Assembly (NCBI GenBank): GCA_004764695.1
Contig: SMSO01000008.1
Location: forward strand, 124,001 to 188,000
Direction of reading: 5' to 3'
DNA: 64,000 nt
Origin: Schizochytrium sp. TIO01
Lineage: Eukaryota; Sar; Bigyra; Thraustochytrida; Thraustochytriidae
The position numbers and the translations under genes are program-made. Below are positions 30,701 to 43,374 of this stretch, one piece after another. Each line of letters opens with the position of its first letter. The first letter of the stretch is position 1. Below the pieces are notes generated by a model. The model was given only the letters and a program-made list of their open reading frames with translations. It was not told the origin of the DNA and searched no databases.

Positions 30701-32390
30701 CATTCATTGCTACCACTGACCTGCCTGCCTTCAAAAAACCAAACCAAAAGACTTCAACTTGAAATAACTTGAACATCACACCTTTTTGAGAAGCAGGCTA
30801 AACCAAGAAAGTACTAATTATAAATTAACAATATAGGTACCTCCAATGGCTCTACTATATTGAGCATGGCTAGCAAGCATACAGGAAAGAGACGCAGCAG
30901 CTCATCTCCTTTGGCTAGAGAGCTCCTTTGATTATGATTATACGCTACAAATAGTCGCTGGAGCTATCGCCAATGATATGCATTGCTTGAACCAAAAAAG
31001 TAAACTTGGGTGGCTAGGTAATACATAAGTAGTATATACCTATTTCAAGTTAAAGAAACAGGTTTCTTTCACCCGGACGCGTAGCTAGCCTACGTACCGA
31101 TGAGAATTATTGGGATTACTCATCCACGGTGCCCTTTTTAGTCTCTCTATTTGTTTTTACGCCAGTGCTTCTACTGGTATTCTTATAACTTTGATTATGA
31201 ATGTGACTGGCTAATTATTTCAGTTGCTACTTGTAGTCCTAATATTTTAAACGTTCGTATGTACTAGTATGTATGGTATAATTTATTAAAAAAGAAATAC
31301 TAAAAATAGAAAAGAAGGAAAGAGGAAAATACCTCATGCTAGCACTACGATACTACTAACAAGTAGTAATAGGGCGTCTGAAAGGTAGCACTTAAAAAAA
31401 AAAAAAAAACAATTATTTTGATTAAAAAAAAGCTATTTTAAAAAGTTAAAAAAAGGAAGCCTTCAATAACCATGACACTTTTAAAAGAGGGCGGGCTTTG
31501 AAATTAAAAAAAAGAAACAAAGGAACTTGAAAAAGAAAAGAGAAATATCGTGCCTTGTTCTGGTAAAGCAGATAGATGAGCTGCTCGGACTGAGGGAAGC
31601 GCTCGCTCGTCGAATATTTGCATACGCTTGAATATATATGCGTAGACTTGTTCGCAGCAAATCCTGAAAACAGCTGTAGCCCAAGGTAAACAATTTCAAG
31701 ACGAAAAGGTGGGAGCAGGAGCCGCTAAAGGCCAGTTCCAGGAAATAACAGGCCTTTCAAAGCTTATATACAACCAACCAAGCGACTAGCAAGCAAGCAA
31801 GCAAGCAAGCAAAGCAAATAAACAAGCAACACGCGCAAACACTGAGGAGCCAATAGTGGCTGCGAGCAAGCGAGCAATACTGAGACAGTAGCAGCTACCA
31901 TCCTTCCATTCAGCCTAAACTCCTACTGTATACGTAACATATCTTATAAAGGTGCTACGAGAGTGAGACTGCTACCGCGAATTCAGGCAGTACTACTTTG
32001 TATTAACAGGAAAGGTAACAGTAGCATACATAGATAAAGTATACTGGGAAGAGCTACTAGGGAGACGCCAAGGTCTCCTTGAGGCTGTAGCAAATCATCA
32101 AAGTGGAGCAATCGACCTGAGTACCTGAGATTGTAGCACCATTCAAACCCAGCCTCAATAATTAGATCAGAGCACGAATTCTAGAGAGCTTTGTAGAGAG
32201 GTGGAGTTGCGTGCTACTACTTGGACGCTGCATATATCATTTGGGTACTGCACGGAAACGACTCCCGATCACCTTGAGAGTTGAACACGTGCAAGGGGGC
32301 ACTCCATCGTAATATACATAGGCGTGGATTTGGTCGTGGCAGCGAGGAGGTTGCGCAAGGCGAGCAACAGCCACACAGAACTTGTGCTGA
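24760..32390. other. Gene-poor AT-rich stretch
   Basis: I see no gene here that composition or similarity supports; frames do not exceed about 90 codons. Contents are poly-A and poly-T runs, a (GCAA)n run at 31,789-31,812 and a 61-base tandem duplication at 28.78 kb. The last kilobase before 32,391 may hold the promoter and leader of the large Ser-rich gene. Confidence 0.6.
28783..28906 (+). repeat. Perfect tandem duplication, 61-base unit
   Basis: The unit starting GTGCAAAGATTGATTATAG at 28,783 is repeated without visible change from 28,844 to 28,904, followed by two further matching bases. The lack of differences points to a recent event in an otherwise decayed region. Confidence 0.9.
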
Positions 32391-34706
32391 ATGCCACCTG
32401 ACTACGATCAGTATTCAAGTCCACTTTTGTGTACATCGTCTGTACATTCTCCATTACCTGTTTCTTGTGAGGATACAATGCATGCAGATTCTTCGATTCC
32501 ATCACTAAGATTTCCTTCTACCATCTCTGCAGCTTCAAGAGGTTTGCAAAAACCTTCGCCTTCAGTATCACCAAGCCATTTGATTTCCACCAGCCTCGAA
32601 TCTAAGGCACCCCCCACGACATCAACCACAATTCTTTCTAATTTCTCTCAAGGTTTTTCTTCATCAGCATTGCATAGCACTTCCGATATCCCATCCTTCT
32701 ATTCCGTAAAAAAATCCTCGCCGCTTGAATCTGGATGTAAGGAGCCTACGGTAATTCAACCTACAACTACACGGAAACGGGTCGCACTCGCAATATCTTC
32801 GCCATCTTCATCATCTTCATCCACTAATGCACCTTCAAATGGTCTATTGTTATCGTCCAAATCTTCGAGAGCAGAGATGAACCAAATACCAGCCAAGACG
32901 AACTCGACAAAAACTATGGTTTCTTCGTTGGTTGCTAGCTCTGCCTCTGTGTTGCTGTCACCGCAAGTGAATGTACGCAATGACGAGGACTCATCTCCGG
33001 TCCAAGGCGAAGACGATACAGATGAACTTGGTTCTGAAAAAACCATAGGAATTGGACAAGGTCACTTTGATGGTGAAGAGGAAGAAACAGAGGGTGATGG
33101 ACTGGAGCACAAGTGCCATATTTCATCTGGGGCTTCTTCTTCTTCTTCGACCACAGCAGCATCTTCAAGCTCGTCTACACGGTCGTCTCCATCGTCGTCC
33201 CCTTCCAGTTCTCCTTTGCGAAGAGCAGAACGCAACTTGACACATGATACCTCTACTGGGAATGCCACTCAACAAGAAAAGCCTTGGGGCCCAGATGGCG
33301 AGCTCTACCACAAGAAGAGAAAAACAAAACGTTCTTCTTCTAAACAAAAGGTGCTGCAAATTAAAGCTGATTCTGCTTCGAATGATGGTTCTGCTGAACA
33401 TGATCATGAAACTAAAAAGGTTGACGGAGGATTCGAACACTCTTTTGAGCAGGACGAAGTGAACGGCCAGAACAATAATACCTCTATGACAGAGGTTATA
33501 GGTCTTGGTTTCTCCTCACTAGGTAGAAATCCATTTAAAAATAACCATTATCAACATCATCATCCTGCTGCTGCTGATGATGACCATGAGGAGGAAAAAG
33601 GTATCTCACATGAAAATTTGGGCTCTCAACATCATTTAGAAAACCAGCTACTTTATTCGCAAGATGAGATATCAGCATCACTTGGATCGAATGAGGAATC
33701 CATGGGCGTACAATCATCTATGATGTTATTTTCTTCTCGATTCCCTTTTGCTTCTTCGTCATTTTCGTATCCGCACCAAAATTCTGAGGACGATTCTACA
33801 GCACATGTGACTTTCCCTCTTCATGGCCAATCATCATTTCTTTTTAGTGGTCGTCATAACTCGATGCAGAACACCATTGAACAGGGTAATGATGAAGAGG
33901 GGGAACACAAACCGAACGAAAACCGTAATGAGGTGTTCATGCCCAGCGACTTCTGCAGTGACGAACACCACTCGGAAGATGGAGATGGAGAAATGGAGGA
34001 ACAAAATGAATTTTCTGAAGAAGTTGGTAATGAGGACGGACACGGGCGACCTTTGAAGAGGCAGCGCAAGCATTTTTCATCATCATGGACTCCTTCTGCA
34101 ACGTCGGGTTCATCTTCATTCCAAACCTCGGCGTTTGGCTTTGGGGATTTTCGTGATGCTGCTGTGCCTGGTCAGGGATCAGGAGAGGGGACATGGGACT
34201 CTAGGTGGACTAATGGTTTGTCTTCTTTCTCTTCTTCATTACAGCAACAGCAGCAGCAGGATTCCTCGTTTGCGTTTGCACCCTTGTCATCGGCATTATA
34301 CTTGCAGCCCTCTTCTTCTTCTTCTTCTTCTTCTTCTTCATCATCATCATCTGTTACGGCTCATGCATTTTCAGCTGCTTCATCAGAGCCAGGCTGTTCT
34401 GATTTCCACCTTCAAAATCCTTCAGGAGCTCAATTTTTCCCTCCCCACCCAACGTCTCCTCCTCCTCCTCCTCCTTCACAATTTTTTGCCTCCTCTGCGC
34501 CATCATCATATCGCCCTCTTGACCATGACCATGACCAAAATCAAGACCAAAATCCGTACTATTTTGATTATCAGGATCCCCAGGATCCACGTGGTGACAG
34601 TGCTGAGGAAGACAAGGACATTGATCTTCCCCCTCGAGCTCGTCTTGGCGCGCCTGAAGGTCTTAGCGTTGAGGCTAGTAGTTCTTCCGCTCCTTCTTTT
34701 GCACAG

Positions 34707-34737
<31 letters not shown>

Positions 34738-36575
34738 TGTATCCTAACAGTGCGTATATTCCTAGTAGAAATGCCTACTACTACAACACCAATGTGGCTC
34801 AGAGTGGCGGTACTCCCACTACTAACACTACTAACACTACTACTGGTAGTGCGGCTCCTCCTTCTTCTTCTTCTACTTCTTCAGGACTCAGGACTTCTCT
34901 TGCTAGTGATCATACTAACATCATGGTTTCCAGTAGGTACAACACTAGTCACTCTAACTACACCAGTGGCACTAGTCTTCCTCATCCTACGACTAGTGGT
35001 AGAAGAGGCCATCACAACAACCTCCCATCATCTTTGCATCCCTCTTTGCAAAACTGGAGCCCCCCACCGCCCTCCTCATCCTCCTCATCCTCCGGGCCTG
35101 CTCCAGGCTCCTCTTCTTCTCCTGCTTTGGCCTCCTCTCTGCACCAGGCAGGTCTCGAGAATAACAACCTCGCTCACAACAACAACAGCTCCTTTGTGGA
35201 CTCTCTGTGGCATACGAACGAGGCAGCAGCAGGAGGAACAGCAACATCAGCAACCTCTGCTGCAGGAGTCCCCGTGGGAGGTTCTGGCCTCGCCGGCGAC
35301 CTGGCTTTCTTGTTCTCTAGCAACCCAACCATCAGGTCGCCTGGCTCGCCTCGTGTTTCTACGAGTTCGTCACCGTCGCATTTACAGCACAACAGAGGTT
35401 TTGGCGGCGTGAAATGTGGTAAGACTGGATACTCAAGGACAGCCATCACCTCATCAGCGAACAATCCGAATATGGTCATGGCATCCTCCTTGAACGCATC
35501 AGAAGACAGTGACGGTTGGAATTTGCAGCGCAATCTCGTAGATATTTGGGATGCATACTCTGACGCAGATCTAAGATCTGCGACTGTGGTCTCTGGGGAG
35601 CTTGGGTTCGACACCCTTAATCTCACCAACTTTTTGGTTTCCAAGACGCAATGGACAGACCCCTCAGCCGTTCCATGGGGGCTCTGGAAACTAGTAATTC
35701 TCCATTACGCTTTCGAAAGAGAAGACCCCGACTTTCTGGAGGAAGTGCTCGGTTTCGTTCTCGCACGGGAGGCCCAGACGGCACATCTTCGTCCGGACGC
35801 CCATTGCTTACCAGAGTATCATGGCCCTCCTCAAACAGCCCAAGGTTTTATTCAACTTATGGTACTATTGGCTAAACGATGCCCCGCGGAGCTCCGGCTT
35901 GATAGTATGTGCGTGCTCTTTGGTGTAGATCCGTCTCCTTACATTTCATTTCATGTGCCTACATCTTTGACGCACCTTCGCACAGATTTCTTGCGCCATA
36001 TCATCACTACCACTCCAAACACAGATGCCGAGATCTATCAATCTTGTATTCTTTACTTATTCTACACAATGAACATGTACAAACTCGATGACTTCAACCA
36101 CACATCAGGCCATGCACTAGCGGAGGCGGGAGTACCTAAAGAATGTCTTCGAAGTATTCTCGCAGCTATGCAGGACAGCAGTAGTGTTCCTCCTCCTCAC
36201 CATCATCTGCAAAATCATAGCCATGTTCATCATGACCAGAGCCAACAGCTCAACATGACTTCTCAGGCGGATGCCCTCGATTCAATGTCAGCTGGACCAG
36301 GGGTCGTAGGTTCAACCATTGAGGCTTCAAATGACACCTCAAATGCTGGCTCGGATGATGGTGGCCAGTTACGCCTGATTGTCGAGGGTCAGTTTGTTTG
36401 CGAGGGTGTGAATGCAGACTTTCGTGTGGGCCTTGGTAGCAAAGGAAAGGCCAAAGTACGCATTGATGTTAACGGAAGTCACACGCGTATTACTCTACGC
36501 GACGAAGTTGCCCAGGAACTGGTGGATCAGCTTCGCGCGCCTGCTTGCCTTCGTTTGGCCTACAAACCCAGGTAA
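32391..36575 (+). CDS. Large Ser-rich protein with a conserved-looking C-terminal domain
   Basis: A 1394-residue intronless frame. About residues 1-1030 are low in complexity: poly-Ser, poly-Pro, poly-Gln, His and Asp/Glu tracts encoded by runs of TTC, TCT and CAG, typical of disordered scaffold or regulatory proteins. From about residue 1040 a folded region begins (GWNLQRNLVDIWDAYSDADL), helical and without membrane segments. The last 75 residues form a likely beta-rich module (LRLIVEGQFVCEG to RLAYKPR). No named domain is recognised. The 3' end overlaps the convergent myotubularin gene by 16 bases. Slippage in the trinucleotide runs could vary its length between strains. Confidence 0.75.
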
Positions 36576-38386
36576 CTTGCGTCGTGACGGAAGAAGTATT
36601 GGGTCCAAAACTTTATCTGTTTTCCATTGAGTGATGGAGTTATGGTGGAGGTACCCCCAGGAAGAGGCTTCTGGCCCCTGTCGCAGCCTATATCTGCATG
36701 TCCATTGAGCCCTGATGGATTACTTAAAGGATTTGAAATTGATTGATTCTGTCGTTGTTGGCAAGCTTGCGAAAACTGAGAGTTCAGGTATTGCGGTCGC
36801 TTCCGCATAGACCAGACTGAGGCTGTGAGCTGGGGGAGCTCGAGAGCCAGTCGATATTGCTGAGTATTTGCGAGGAAGGTAGCTGTCTCATCACTCTGAG
36901 TTGCGTCTGCAAGGTATAAAAGAAAGTCTTCATTAAATTCGAATGCGGTGGGGAACTGAAGCATGAGCTGGCGCACGCAGTCGAGAAACAGCAAAAAGAC
37001 TGGGGAGAACTCTTGGTCCGAGGTTGGCCTGCGGCATCGGTGCTTGAATTTATGCCCAAATGCGCACCACTCCTTTTCTACAAGTACTGCGAAGCCATCC
37101 AACGTTCGAAAGTATGGGTCACACATGAGTTGTGCCAAAGCACACATCTGTGCAGTTCGATCCCAACCATCTGAACAATGAGTTAACACTGAGATACCCT
37201 CTATATCTAGTGTCTCTGCGAGACGCACAGAGGCGCGCAGAACTGCTTTGACATGTTGAACCCATCCTGAGTCCGCAATAGCTCCATAGAAGTCACCATC
37301 AAATTCTTGGTCCAAAGCCACGCGAACCAACTTCATATAGGAAGTACGGAGAGCGTGGATATTCTCAATGCAATTGAACACTATATGCGCCCCTTTGTAA
37401 TTATTTGGATTTTCTGTGCCCTTGCCAATCATTGCATTACCCATAGCAGCCATTTGGCTTCGGGCATCCATAATCACATAACCGTGTTTTTCAACAGCGA
37501 ATATATTACTCCAGACGCCAGCAACAAACTGGTGTACGCTGTTGCGATCTTCACTCTTTGTCGGTGAAGAGGATTTTCTTGTTCCATTTATGGTTGAGTT
37601 GAAAGTGCTTCCTCCGTGTGTTTCTTTGGGCGAGGTTGGCGGGAGTGCCGCACTCAGGCCTGTTACACTCAATGCTTCGGCATCACATCCAGAAGAGTCG
37701 CCCCCCCCACCCATCATAAGCGCCTCAACTAGTTGCTCGTCCATTTCTGAGGTTTGGTTGCGTAGCCCGGCGAGAGGCTGGGCACTTCTTGCCATCACGG
37801 CACGGGTTCGTGGATGTACCCACGTAACAACAGGCAAGCGCCCGCTGCTGCGAAAAGCAGCTGATCCTTGGATAACATCGTCGCCGACGTTTTGGGGAAC
37901 AACAAGAAATCGGGGATAGCTATTACAAAGTTTATATCCTTCAGTCTGGTCGTAAATTCGTAAATAGCTAGGTAATCCTTGACGAGCGAACTCTGCACGC
38001 GCGTCGTATATATTCCATCCATCTTTAAGCTCCGCACTCGTGCACAAAGCTTTCGCTCTTAAAATAGCATCGGACTCCACAATCATTTGGCGGATTGCAT
38101 GTGCTGCCCGTGAAGATTGTTCATTTGGCTTATCTGCTTGGTGAAAACTTACATGAAGCTCTCGAGGACCGCGCGTGAGAATACTGAGAGAGGATTTACT
38201 AGCCTTTGCGGATGACACAGACCCGATGGGAAGCCATTCCGGAGCCTTACCGGTCTCAGACTTGGCAACTCTGAACGTGGTCACGCAGAAATACGCCTCA
38301 GGATCGCTACTGATTTGGGCGCCAAAAAGGACCTGTTCGCCTTGTGCAAGTTCCACACCTACCTGGCCGCCACGTGGAGCTGCCAT
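36560..38386 (-). CDS. Myotubularin-family phosphoinositide 3-phosphatase
   Basis: A 608-residue protein from ATG 38386 (MAAPRGGQVG). The N-terminal 100 residues fit a PH-GRAM domain. The phosphatase domain carries the dual-specificity signature HCSDGWDRT with catalytic Cys404 and Arg410 (C-x5-R intact), followed by the myotubularin-typical EKEWCAFGHKFKHRC and SPVFLLFLDCVRQLM. It is therefore predicted to be active on PI3P and PI(3,5)P2 in endosomal membranes. A Ser/Thr/Gly-rich insert of about 60 residues sits around 225-285, between the first conserved block and the core. No FYVE or coiled-coil tail is present. The open frame extends six codons upstream without an ATG. Confidence 0.9.
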   Translation of the reverse strand: MAAPRGGQVGVELAQGEQVLFGAQISSDPEAYFCVTTFRVAKSETGKAPEWLPIGSVSSAKASKSSLSILTRGPRELHVSFHQADKPNEQSSRAAHAIRQMIVESDAILRAKALCTSAELKDGWNIYDARAEFARQGLPSYLRIYDQTEGYKLCNSYPRFLVVPQNVGDDVIQGSAAFRSSGRLPVVTWVHPRTRAVMARSAQPLAGLRNQTSEMDEQLVEALMMGGGGDSSGCDAEALSVTGLSAALPPTSPKETHGGSTFNSTINGTRKSSSPTKSEDRNSVHQFVAGVWSNIFAVEKHGYVIMDARSQMAAMGNAMIGKGTENPNNYKGAHIVFNCIENIHALRTSYMKLVRVALDQEFDGDFYGAIADSGWVQHVKAVLRASVRLAETLDIEGISVLTHCSDGWDRTAQMCALAQLMCDPYFRTLDGFAVLVEKEWCAFGHKFKHRCRRPTSDQEFSPVFLLFLDCVRQLMLQFPTAFEFNEDFLLYLADATQSDETATFLANTQQYRLALELPQLTASVWSMRKRPQYLNSQFSQACQQRQNQSISNPLSNPSGLNGHADIGCDRGQKPLPGGTSTITPSLNGKQIKFWTQYFFRHDASYLGL

Positions 38387-39259
38387 GGTGTGACGGGTAG
38401 GCACTCGCGCGCTGATGGTTGTGTTGTAGTACTCCTACAGCGTACGTCCTATCCTCGAAGCTTCAGTTTGTTGCGTCGCTTGCGAAATTGCAGACTTTTC
38501 TTGGCTTTTTTGGTCTTTCTTTTCATCTCTAGAGGGTAGGTAGGCACTCATCATCAGCTTCTTCTTCTTCAAATTCTTTTTCTTGTTGTTGTTGTTGTTG
38601 TTATTGTTGTTATTGTTTATTAGAATGTACATACCACTTACTAATAGTACATTGCACTAAGTACTACGTATATGTTTAACTTTTCAATTTATTTATTCTG
38701 CTTAGAATCCTGATCAAATTTAAGCCAAAGCATATTATAAATATAGTGCCTAAGTAGGCAGGTAAATACTGGAACACCAATTAGCGCGACAACTCTGAAT
38801 ATTTAGAGTTGAAGCTTATTAAAAGTCAAAATAACCACTCTTACAGACAAGCTACAAAGCTGTTCTCACGAGGTAAAATCACTCCTATCATAATCCTCCT
38901 ATAATTTGCATTGAAAACGACCCATAGCCTCGCGAGCACTTCACTAATCATAGGCTATTTCTTTAAATTCCCAATAATTGTTGGACACACGATAGTCAAT
39001 TACTATGGCTGGTGGTAGCTTACAGGATTGTCTTATAGGTGGGTCCACAACACTACCAAGCGAGCCCACAAGCAAACAGTCAACCTGGTGCGAAAAGGAT
39101 TGTATTCGCATCTATATCTAGCAGAATCAGCAAGACGCGGCGCCTTCTAGGTGCTAGTAGCGCCACGGTAAGCAGCAACACTACACCGCAGACGCCAATC
39201 CTGCCAAACAAGGAAATAAAAGGGCGAGATAAGTAGAGAGGTTCAATCTCCAAGTGAGC

Positions 39260-40795
39260 ATGGATACTACAGGCGTTAAGGACGCGAAGAACCAGTTCGA
39301 CTGCGCAGTAGGTAGGGGTCGTTTGAGCAACACCATTCTAGAGCACAAAGCGCAAAAGAAACATAAAAAATCAAAGAAGGAAAAGAAAAAAAAGGACAAG
39401 AAGGAAAGAAGGAGGAAATCGACAACAGATGAACAAGCTCGTCCTCAAGGTCATCGCTTGTCGGCTCAGGAGCTTGCTGCACGCTATGGTGCTAAGGATC
39501 TGTCTGTTGAAGGGACTGCAAAAGATTCAGGAGTTGATTCTTTCCCTGGATCTTTATATAGAGTTAAAGATTCTGATGTAGGTCTTGTAGTCAATCAAAA
39601 GCATTTGAATTTTCCGGGCAATGAGTCAGGTTATAGCTCTGCATCTTCGGGCAACAATTACAGCTCCAGCAAGAATATGCCAAAACGTCATCGATTTGAT
39701 TCCGAGTCCGATGCAGAGTCTGGAAATGGAGCCAACCAGGATAGGACTCTTGTTAAGGACACCAAACATGCTCAAGAAACAAATGCCCAACGCTCAAACT
39801 CACCATCAACATCGGGAAACCTATCAGAACACTGCAAGTCAAAGCTAAAGATGGATAGTACGCGTTCTTCACGCATCATGGAACGAGATCTTAGCCCTCC
39901 TCGACGCAGATCAGCAAGGCGAAATGACTCAGACTCATCTCTAACGTCAAGTTCCACGCACACAGGAATGCAAAATGCTAGAGAATCCGGTTCAAGTGAA
40001 GGTAAACATCAATCTCCAGTGGTTAGGAGAGACACATATCCTGACCTTAGTCCTCCACGGCGTAGGCCTAGAACTCGTAGCAACTCCTCAATGTCATCAA
40101 TTTCAAGTTCAGGTGCAGTGGGCATTTCTCAGAGGGAACATGAAAGGCTAAGGCGTGGGCGGCTCGATTCAGATTCAAGTCACTCATCTAGTCCAGTTGA
40201 AAATGAAAAGTCCAATATAAGCCGTGACTTAAGTCCGCCTCGACGCAGAACACGCATTGATTCTGAAGCATCAGAGATATCGGACTTATCAAATGATTCA
40301 CATTATCTTTCTCGAGGCTTTAAAATCAATTCTGGTGAGGCCAAATCAAATCCAGCAACAACTTTTCGGGACGAGCATGGTCGCGTAATTGACATAGAAG
40401 CGTGTTTGAAAGAAAAGGAAAGAGCTCTCAAACAGACCTCTCATGCTAAAGCTCGACTCAATGAAGGGTGGCGTATAGGTGCTGCTGATAAAGCCATGGA
40501 AGCACAAGCCCTCGTCAAACTTCAAGAAGCTCGTGAAACCCCCTTTGCTGTGTATGAAAATGATCAACGGCTAAATGAATCTATTCGCCATATAGCTCGT
40601 GCAGAGGACCCCATGGCTAAATTTGCTAACCCCACATCTCAATTGAACAACGCTCAGCATGAGATATCACAAAAAAAATACCAAGGACCTCCAGCTCCAC
40701 CAAACCGTTTTAATATTGCTCCTGGATATCGCTGGGACGGGGTCGATCGTTCTAATGGATTCGAGCCTAAAGTACTGCAACGTATCCGCATGTAA
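39260..40795 (+). CDS. BUD13: BUD13/CWC26 pre-mRNA splicing factor
   Basis: A 511-residue protein starting MDTTGVKDAKNQ. A Lys-rich N-terminal region and LSAQELAARYGAKDL are followed by four spaced copies of a motif close to DLSPPRRR in a Ser/Arg-rich region, as in animal BUD13. The conserved C-terminal domain begins FRDEHGRVIDIEACL and ends with PPAPPNRFNIAPGYRWDGVD and RSNGFE, diagnostic of BUD13. Its product joins the RES complex (with Snu17/RBMX2 and Pml1) on the activated spliceosome and retains unspliced mRNA in the nucleus. The gene itself has no intron. It shows that the organism splices despite being intron-poor here. Confidence 0.92.
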   Translation: MDTTGVKDAKNQFDCAVGRGRLSNTILEHKAQKKHKKSKKEKKKKDKKERRRKSTTDEQARPQGHRLSAQELAARYGAKDLSVEGTAKDSGVDSFPGSLYRVKDSDVGLVVNQKHLNFPGNESGYSSASSGNNYSSSKNMPKRHRFDSESDAESGNGANQDRTLVKDTKHAQETNAQRSNSPSTSGNLSEHCKSKLKMDSTRSSRIMERDLSPPRRRSARRNDSDSSLTSSSTHTGMQNARESGSSEGKHQSPVVRRDTYPDLSPPRRRPRTRSNSSMSSISSSGAVGISQREHERLRRGRLDSDSSHSSSPVENEKSNISRDLSPPRRRTRIDSEASEISDLSNDSHYLSRGFKINSGEAKSNPATTFRDEHGRVIDIEACLKEKERALKQTSHAKARLNEGWRIGAADKAMEAQALVKLQEARETPFAVYENDQRLNESIRHIARAEDPMAKFANPTSQLNNAQHEISQKKYQGPPAPPNRFNIAPGYRWDGVDRSNGFEPKVLQRIRM

Positions 40796-41149
40796 TTTGA
40801 TCATGGGAGTAATTTATTATATGCATATCACATGTACATACATAATTTTAGTTCAGCACTCTCAGTTGTAATACGTTATTCCTTTGTTCAAATCCTTTAG
40901 TGTAAAATACTCGAGTCACTGCATCAGTACTACTGCTAATTAAGACATTTCTAGAAAATCCTCTTCTTATTACCAACTCTTTTGAGCATGGTTTACAATG
41001 GATTTGTGTGAATATTATCCTTTATTTTTAAGATTGAAGTTTTGACGAGCAATCCTCTTGGTGGCAAATACTCACTTACGAAAACGTTAGAACTTCTACT
41101 ACCTCCAAATGGTAGTGTCTAGTCCATATCAACGATGTACTAATATCAA

Positions 41150-41975
41150 TTTAGGTCTTTTTAAAGAAGTGAAAGTTGGGTAAGAAAATGGCATGGTCAA
41201 GGAACCACCAAGCTCCAAACACTACACGTGTAGCAAACCTTTAATACAAGCCAGTGACGCACTTCAGCAAAATGTTTGGCGTCTTAGCAGTATCCTTCCA
41301 GTGCTTTTTCGGAGTCAATTGGTATATATGCAAGTGGCGAAGCTAAGCGCATCTATGACTGTGGTTTGTTCTGGCGGCCGCGAGTAACGCAGCACTGACC
41401 ATCACATTATCTACGTCAGAGTGTCCTCCGCCAAGCAAAAGCGGATTTCAAATACCAGGTTGGTGATCTCTAGCGCGTCCTTCCAAAGCCTCTGCCATCT
41501 ACAAAGGCATCGGCAGATGAGTCCACATTAAAAGGCCAGACTTGCGTACCCTATTGGACAACCGAGATTCACCACAGCTTACGCTTTGGCTCTGTGGAAA
41601 CTACGGTGTTATCCTTTTGTCTAAATTTGAAACCTCCCAGATAGTGAACAAGTTAACAAGACAGATCGATAGCAACACAGTTCAAGTGATGTGTTGTCGG
41701 CTCACTTTAGCTTCTGTCAAGCGCCTATTCGCAAAGCCCCCCCTCCTGGTGTAAACTTGAAATTTGCCGAGAGGATTAAACCTCAAAACCACGGTACCAT
41801 CCACGAGAAGCTCTGAGCAACAAAGGTCTTTAACTGCAACCGCGTAGCCAATAGTGATATCTACGCCGCCAGAGGCATCCTTTCGAGATACCTATCCAAG
41901 ATAATGATTTAAGAATTGTATTTGAGTCACTGGTTAGTTCTTAACGCCTGATTGGGCTCTGTCATAATTTGTATT
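41150..41975 (+). mobile_element. Fanzor-derived non-autonomous element, copy A
   Basis: About 826 bases sharing both ends with copies at 43.8, 56.4 and 59.6 kb. Left end: ATTTAGGTCTT and then a CCAAGGAA.CACCAAGCTCC block. Right end: GTTAGTT.TTAAC followed by GATTGGGCTCT. Inside, the plus strand encodes decayed parts of a TnpB/Fanzor nuclease: LTLWLCGNYGVILLSKFETS (RuvC-II region) and SDIYAARGI near 41,855-41,885 (RuvC-III). The N-terminal half and RuvC-I are missing, by a deletion at the same point as in the other two short copies. Frameshifts and stops make it non-coding. Confidence 0.7.
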
Positions 41976-42052
41976 ACTTTTAAGGTTACTTTGAACTTTC
42001 ACAAGAAACATTTGTTTTATAAGCTAGTGTTCAAATTCTACTTCACCAATTA

Positions 42053-42167
42053 GTTGCGGTGACCGAGTGGTTAAGGTGGTGGACTGCTATGTGACTTCCT
42101 ATGTGGAGTACAACATGTCTAAATCCATTGTTCTCCGAACGCCTGGGTTCGAATCCCAGCCGCAACG
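42053..42167 (+). tRNA. tRNA-Ser(GCT) with 33-nt intron, copy 1
   Basis: Acceptor stem GTTGCGG/CCGCAAC, type II long variable arm, T-arm GGTTCGAATCC. The anticodon loop is CTGCTA with anticodon GCT at 42,086-42,088. An intron at 42,090-42,122 sits at the canonical 37/38 position; the spliced RNA is 82 nt with a five-pair anticodon stem. A T-run terminator follows. Confidence 0.93.
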
Positions 42168-42750
42168 AATTACTACTCTTTTTTGTAAAGCTTTTTATTT
42201 TTTGCTTATTTTTTTTTGTTGTTTGTATGAATATATATCTTTTTTCTCAATAAAATTTAATCGAAAATATAATATTACTAGTACCGGAATGACTCTTTCC
42301 CTGTCGTGTTATTAGTTGAAGTGTTTTCATGATAATAACTTTGAATTATCATGTCTATTAAAATAAAAACAAAAATTAAGTAATATATTATTAAAAAAAA
42401 TTAAAATTAAAGTTTAAAATAAATAAATAAAAATTCAATCCGCTGGATATTATATATAATGATGCCACATTGGTATTGAAATAAAGTTCGCATGCTTACA
42501 AGTGAGCGATAAAAATCGTTAGACTTAATTGAGGCGTTTTGTTGCAAGGCGTCTTGTTGCAAGGCGTCCAATTTCATGCATGGTTGATCGGTCAACAGAA
42601 GATCAACTTCTTAGATTCAAAACGAATTGAAAGAACAACTATAAAAATAAAATACCCCGGCCTTGAGCTTAATTACTTTTCTTTTCCTTTTTGTTTTTTT
42701 AAATATAAAGTTATAGATGATCAAAAAGATTGAAAAAAAGAGTAGTATAT

Positions 42751-42865
42751 CGTTGCGGCTGGGATTCGAACCCAGGCGTTCGGAGAACAATGGATAGAGA
42801 CATGTTACACTCCATATAAGGAGCCACATAGCAGTCCACCACCTTAACCACTCGGTCACCGCAAC
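42751..42865 (-). tRNA. tRNA-Ser(GCT) with 33-nt intron, copy 2
   Basis: Same mature sequence as copy 1. The intron differs (GGCTCC...GGAGTG) yet still forms its hairpin through compensatory changes. A run of T lies downstream on the minus strand. Confidence 0.93.
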
Positions 42866-43374
42866 TCACCGCTGGGTCTCAGTGTCGCCAACTCATTAAT
42901 AATCTTTGACAAAAACTGTCATGAATGCTCGAGAAATCGGTTCGGGTAAGAGGTTTGAAGTGAATGTCTTTGTGTATATATCATGCTTTCTTTACCCTGA
43001 CCGCTCCTCAAACCACTCCCCAAAGCCAGTGGCAAATCTATCCAGTGGCCCACTTTGGGTTAAATTCAAGCTAAAATCATGACTTTAACCTAGTAATTGA
43101 CACTAGACACCAGGTACTCAAAGGGCATTCTTGAAAATGCTCCACTGCAATGACATTTTACGGAATATAGATAAATATATTTATTATTAGTAGTAGTGTT
43201 ATTATATTTCATTTTATTCTTTACAAGGTAAAAAGACACCTTTCCGCCTTTGACTTGAGTAAAAGGTGCCCTTAGTTGAGCCGAATCTGCCTTTCAGATT
43301 TTCTGTCTTCATGCATTGAAGCTGAAATAGGTGCCGGAGGTTCAAAAATAAAAAGATCAAGAAGAATACTCATT

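Noticed and set aside
32408-35644. Many antisense and alternative-frame ORFs of up to 425 codons in the Ser-rich gene
   Set aside because: Shadow frames created by trinucleotide runs; Leu- or Arg-rich with no domain structure.
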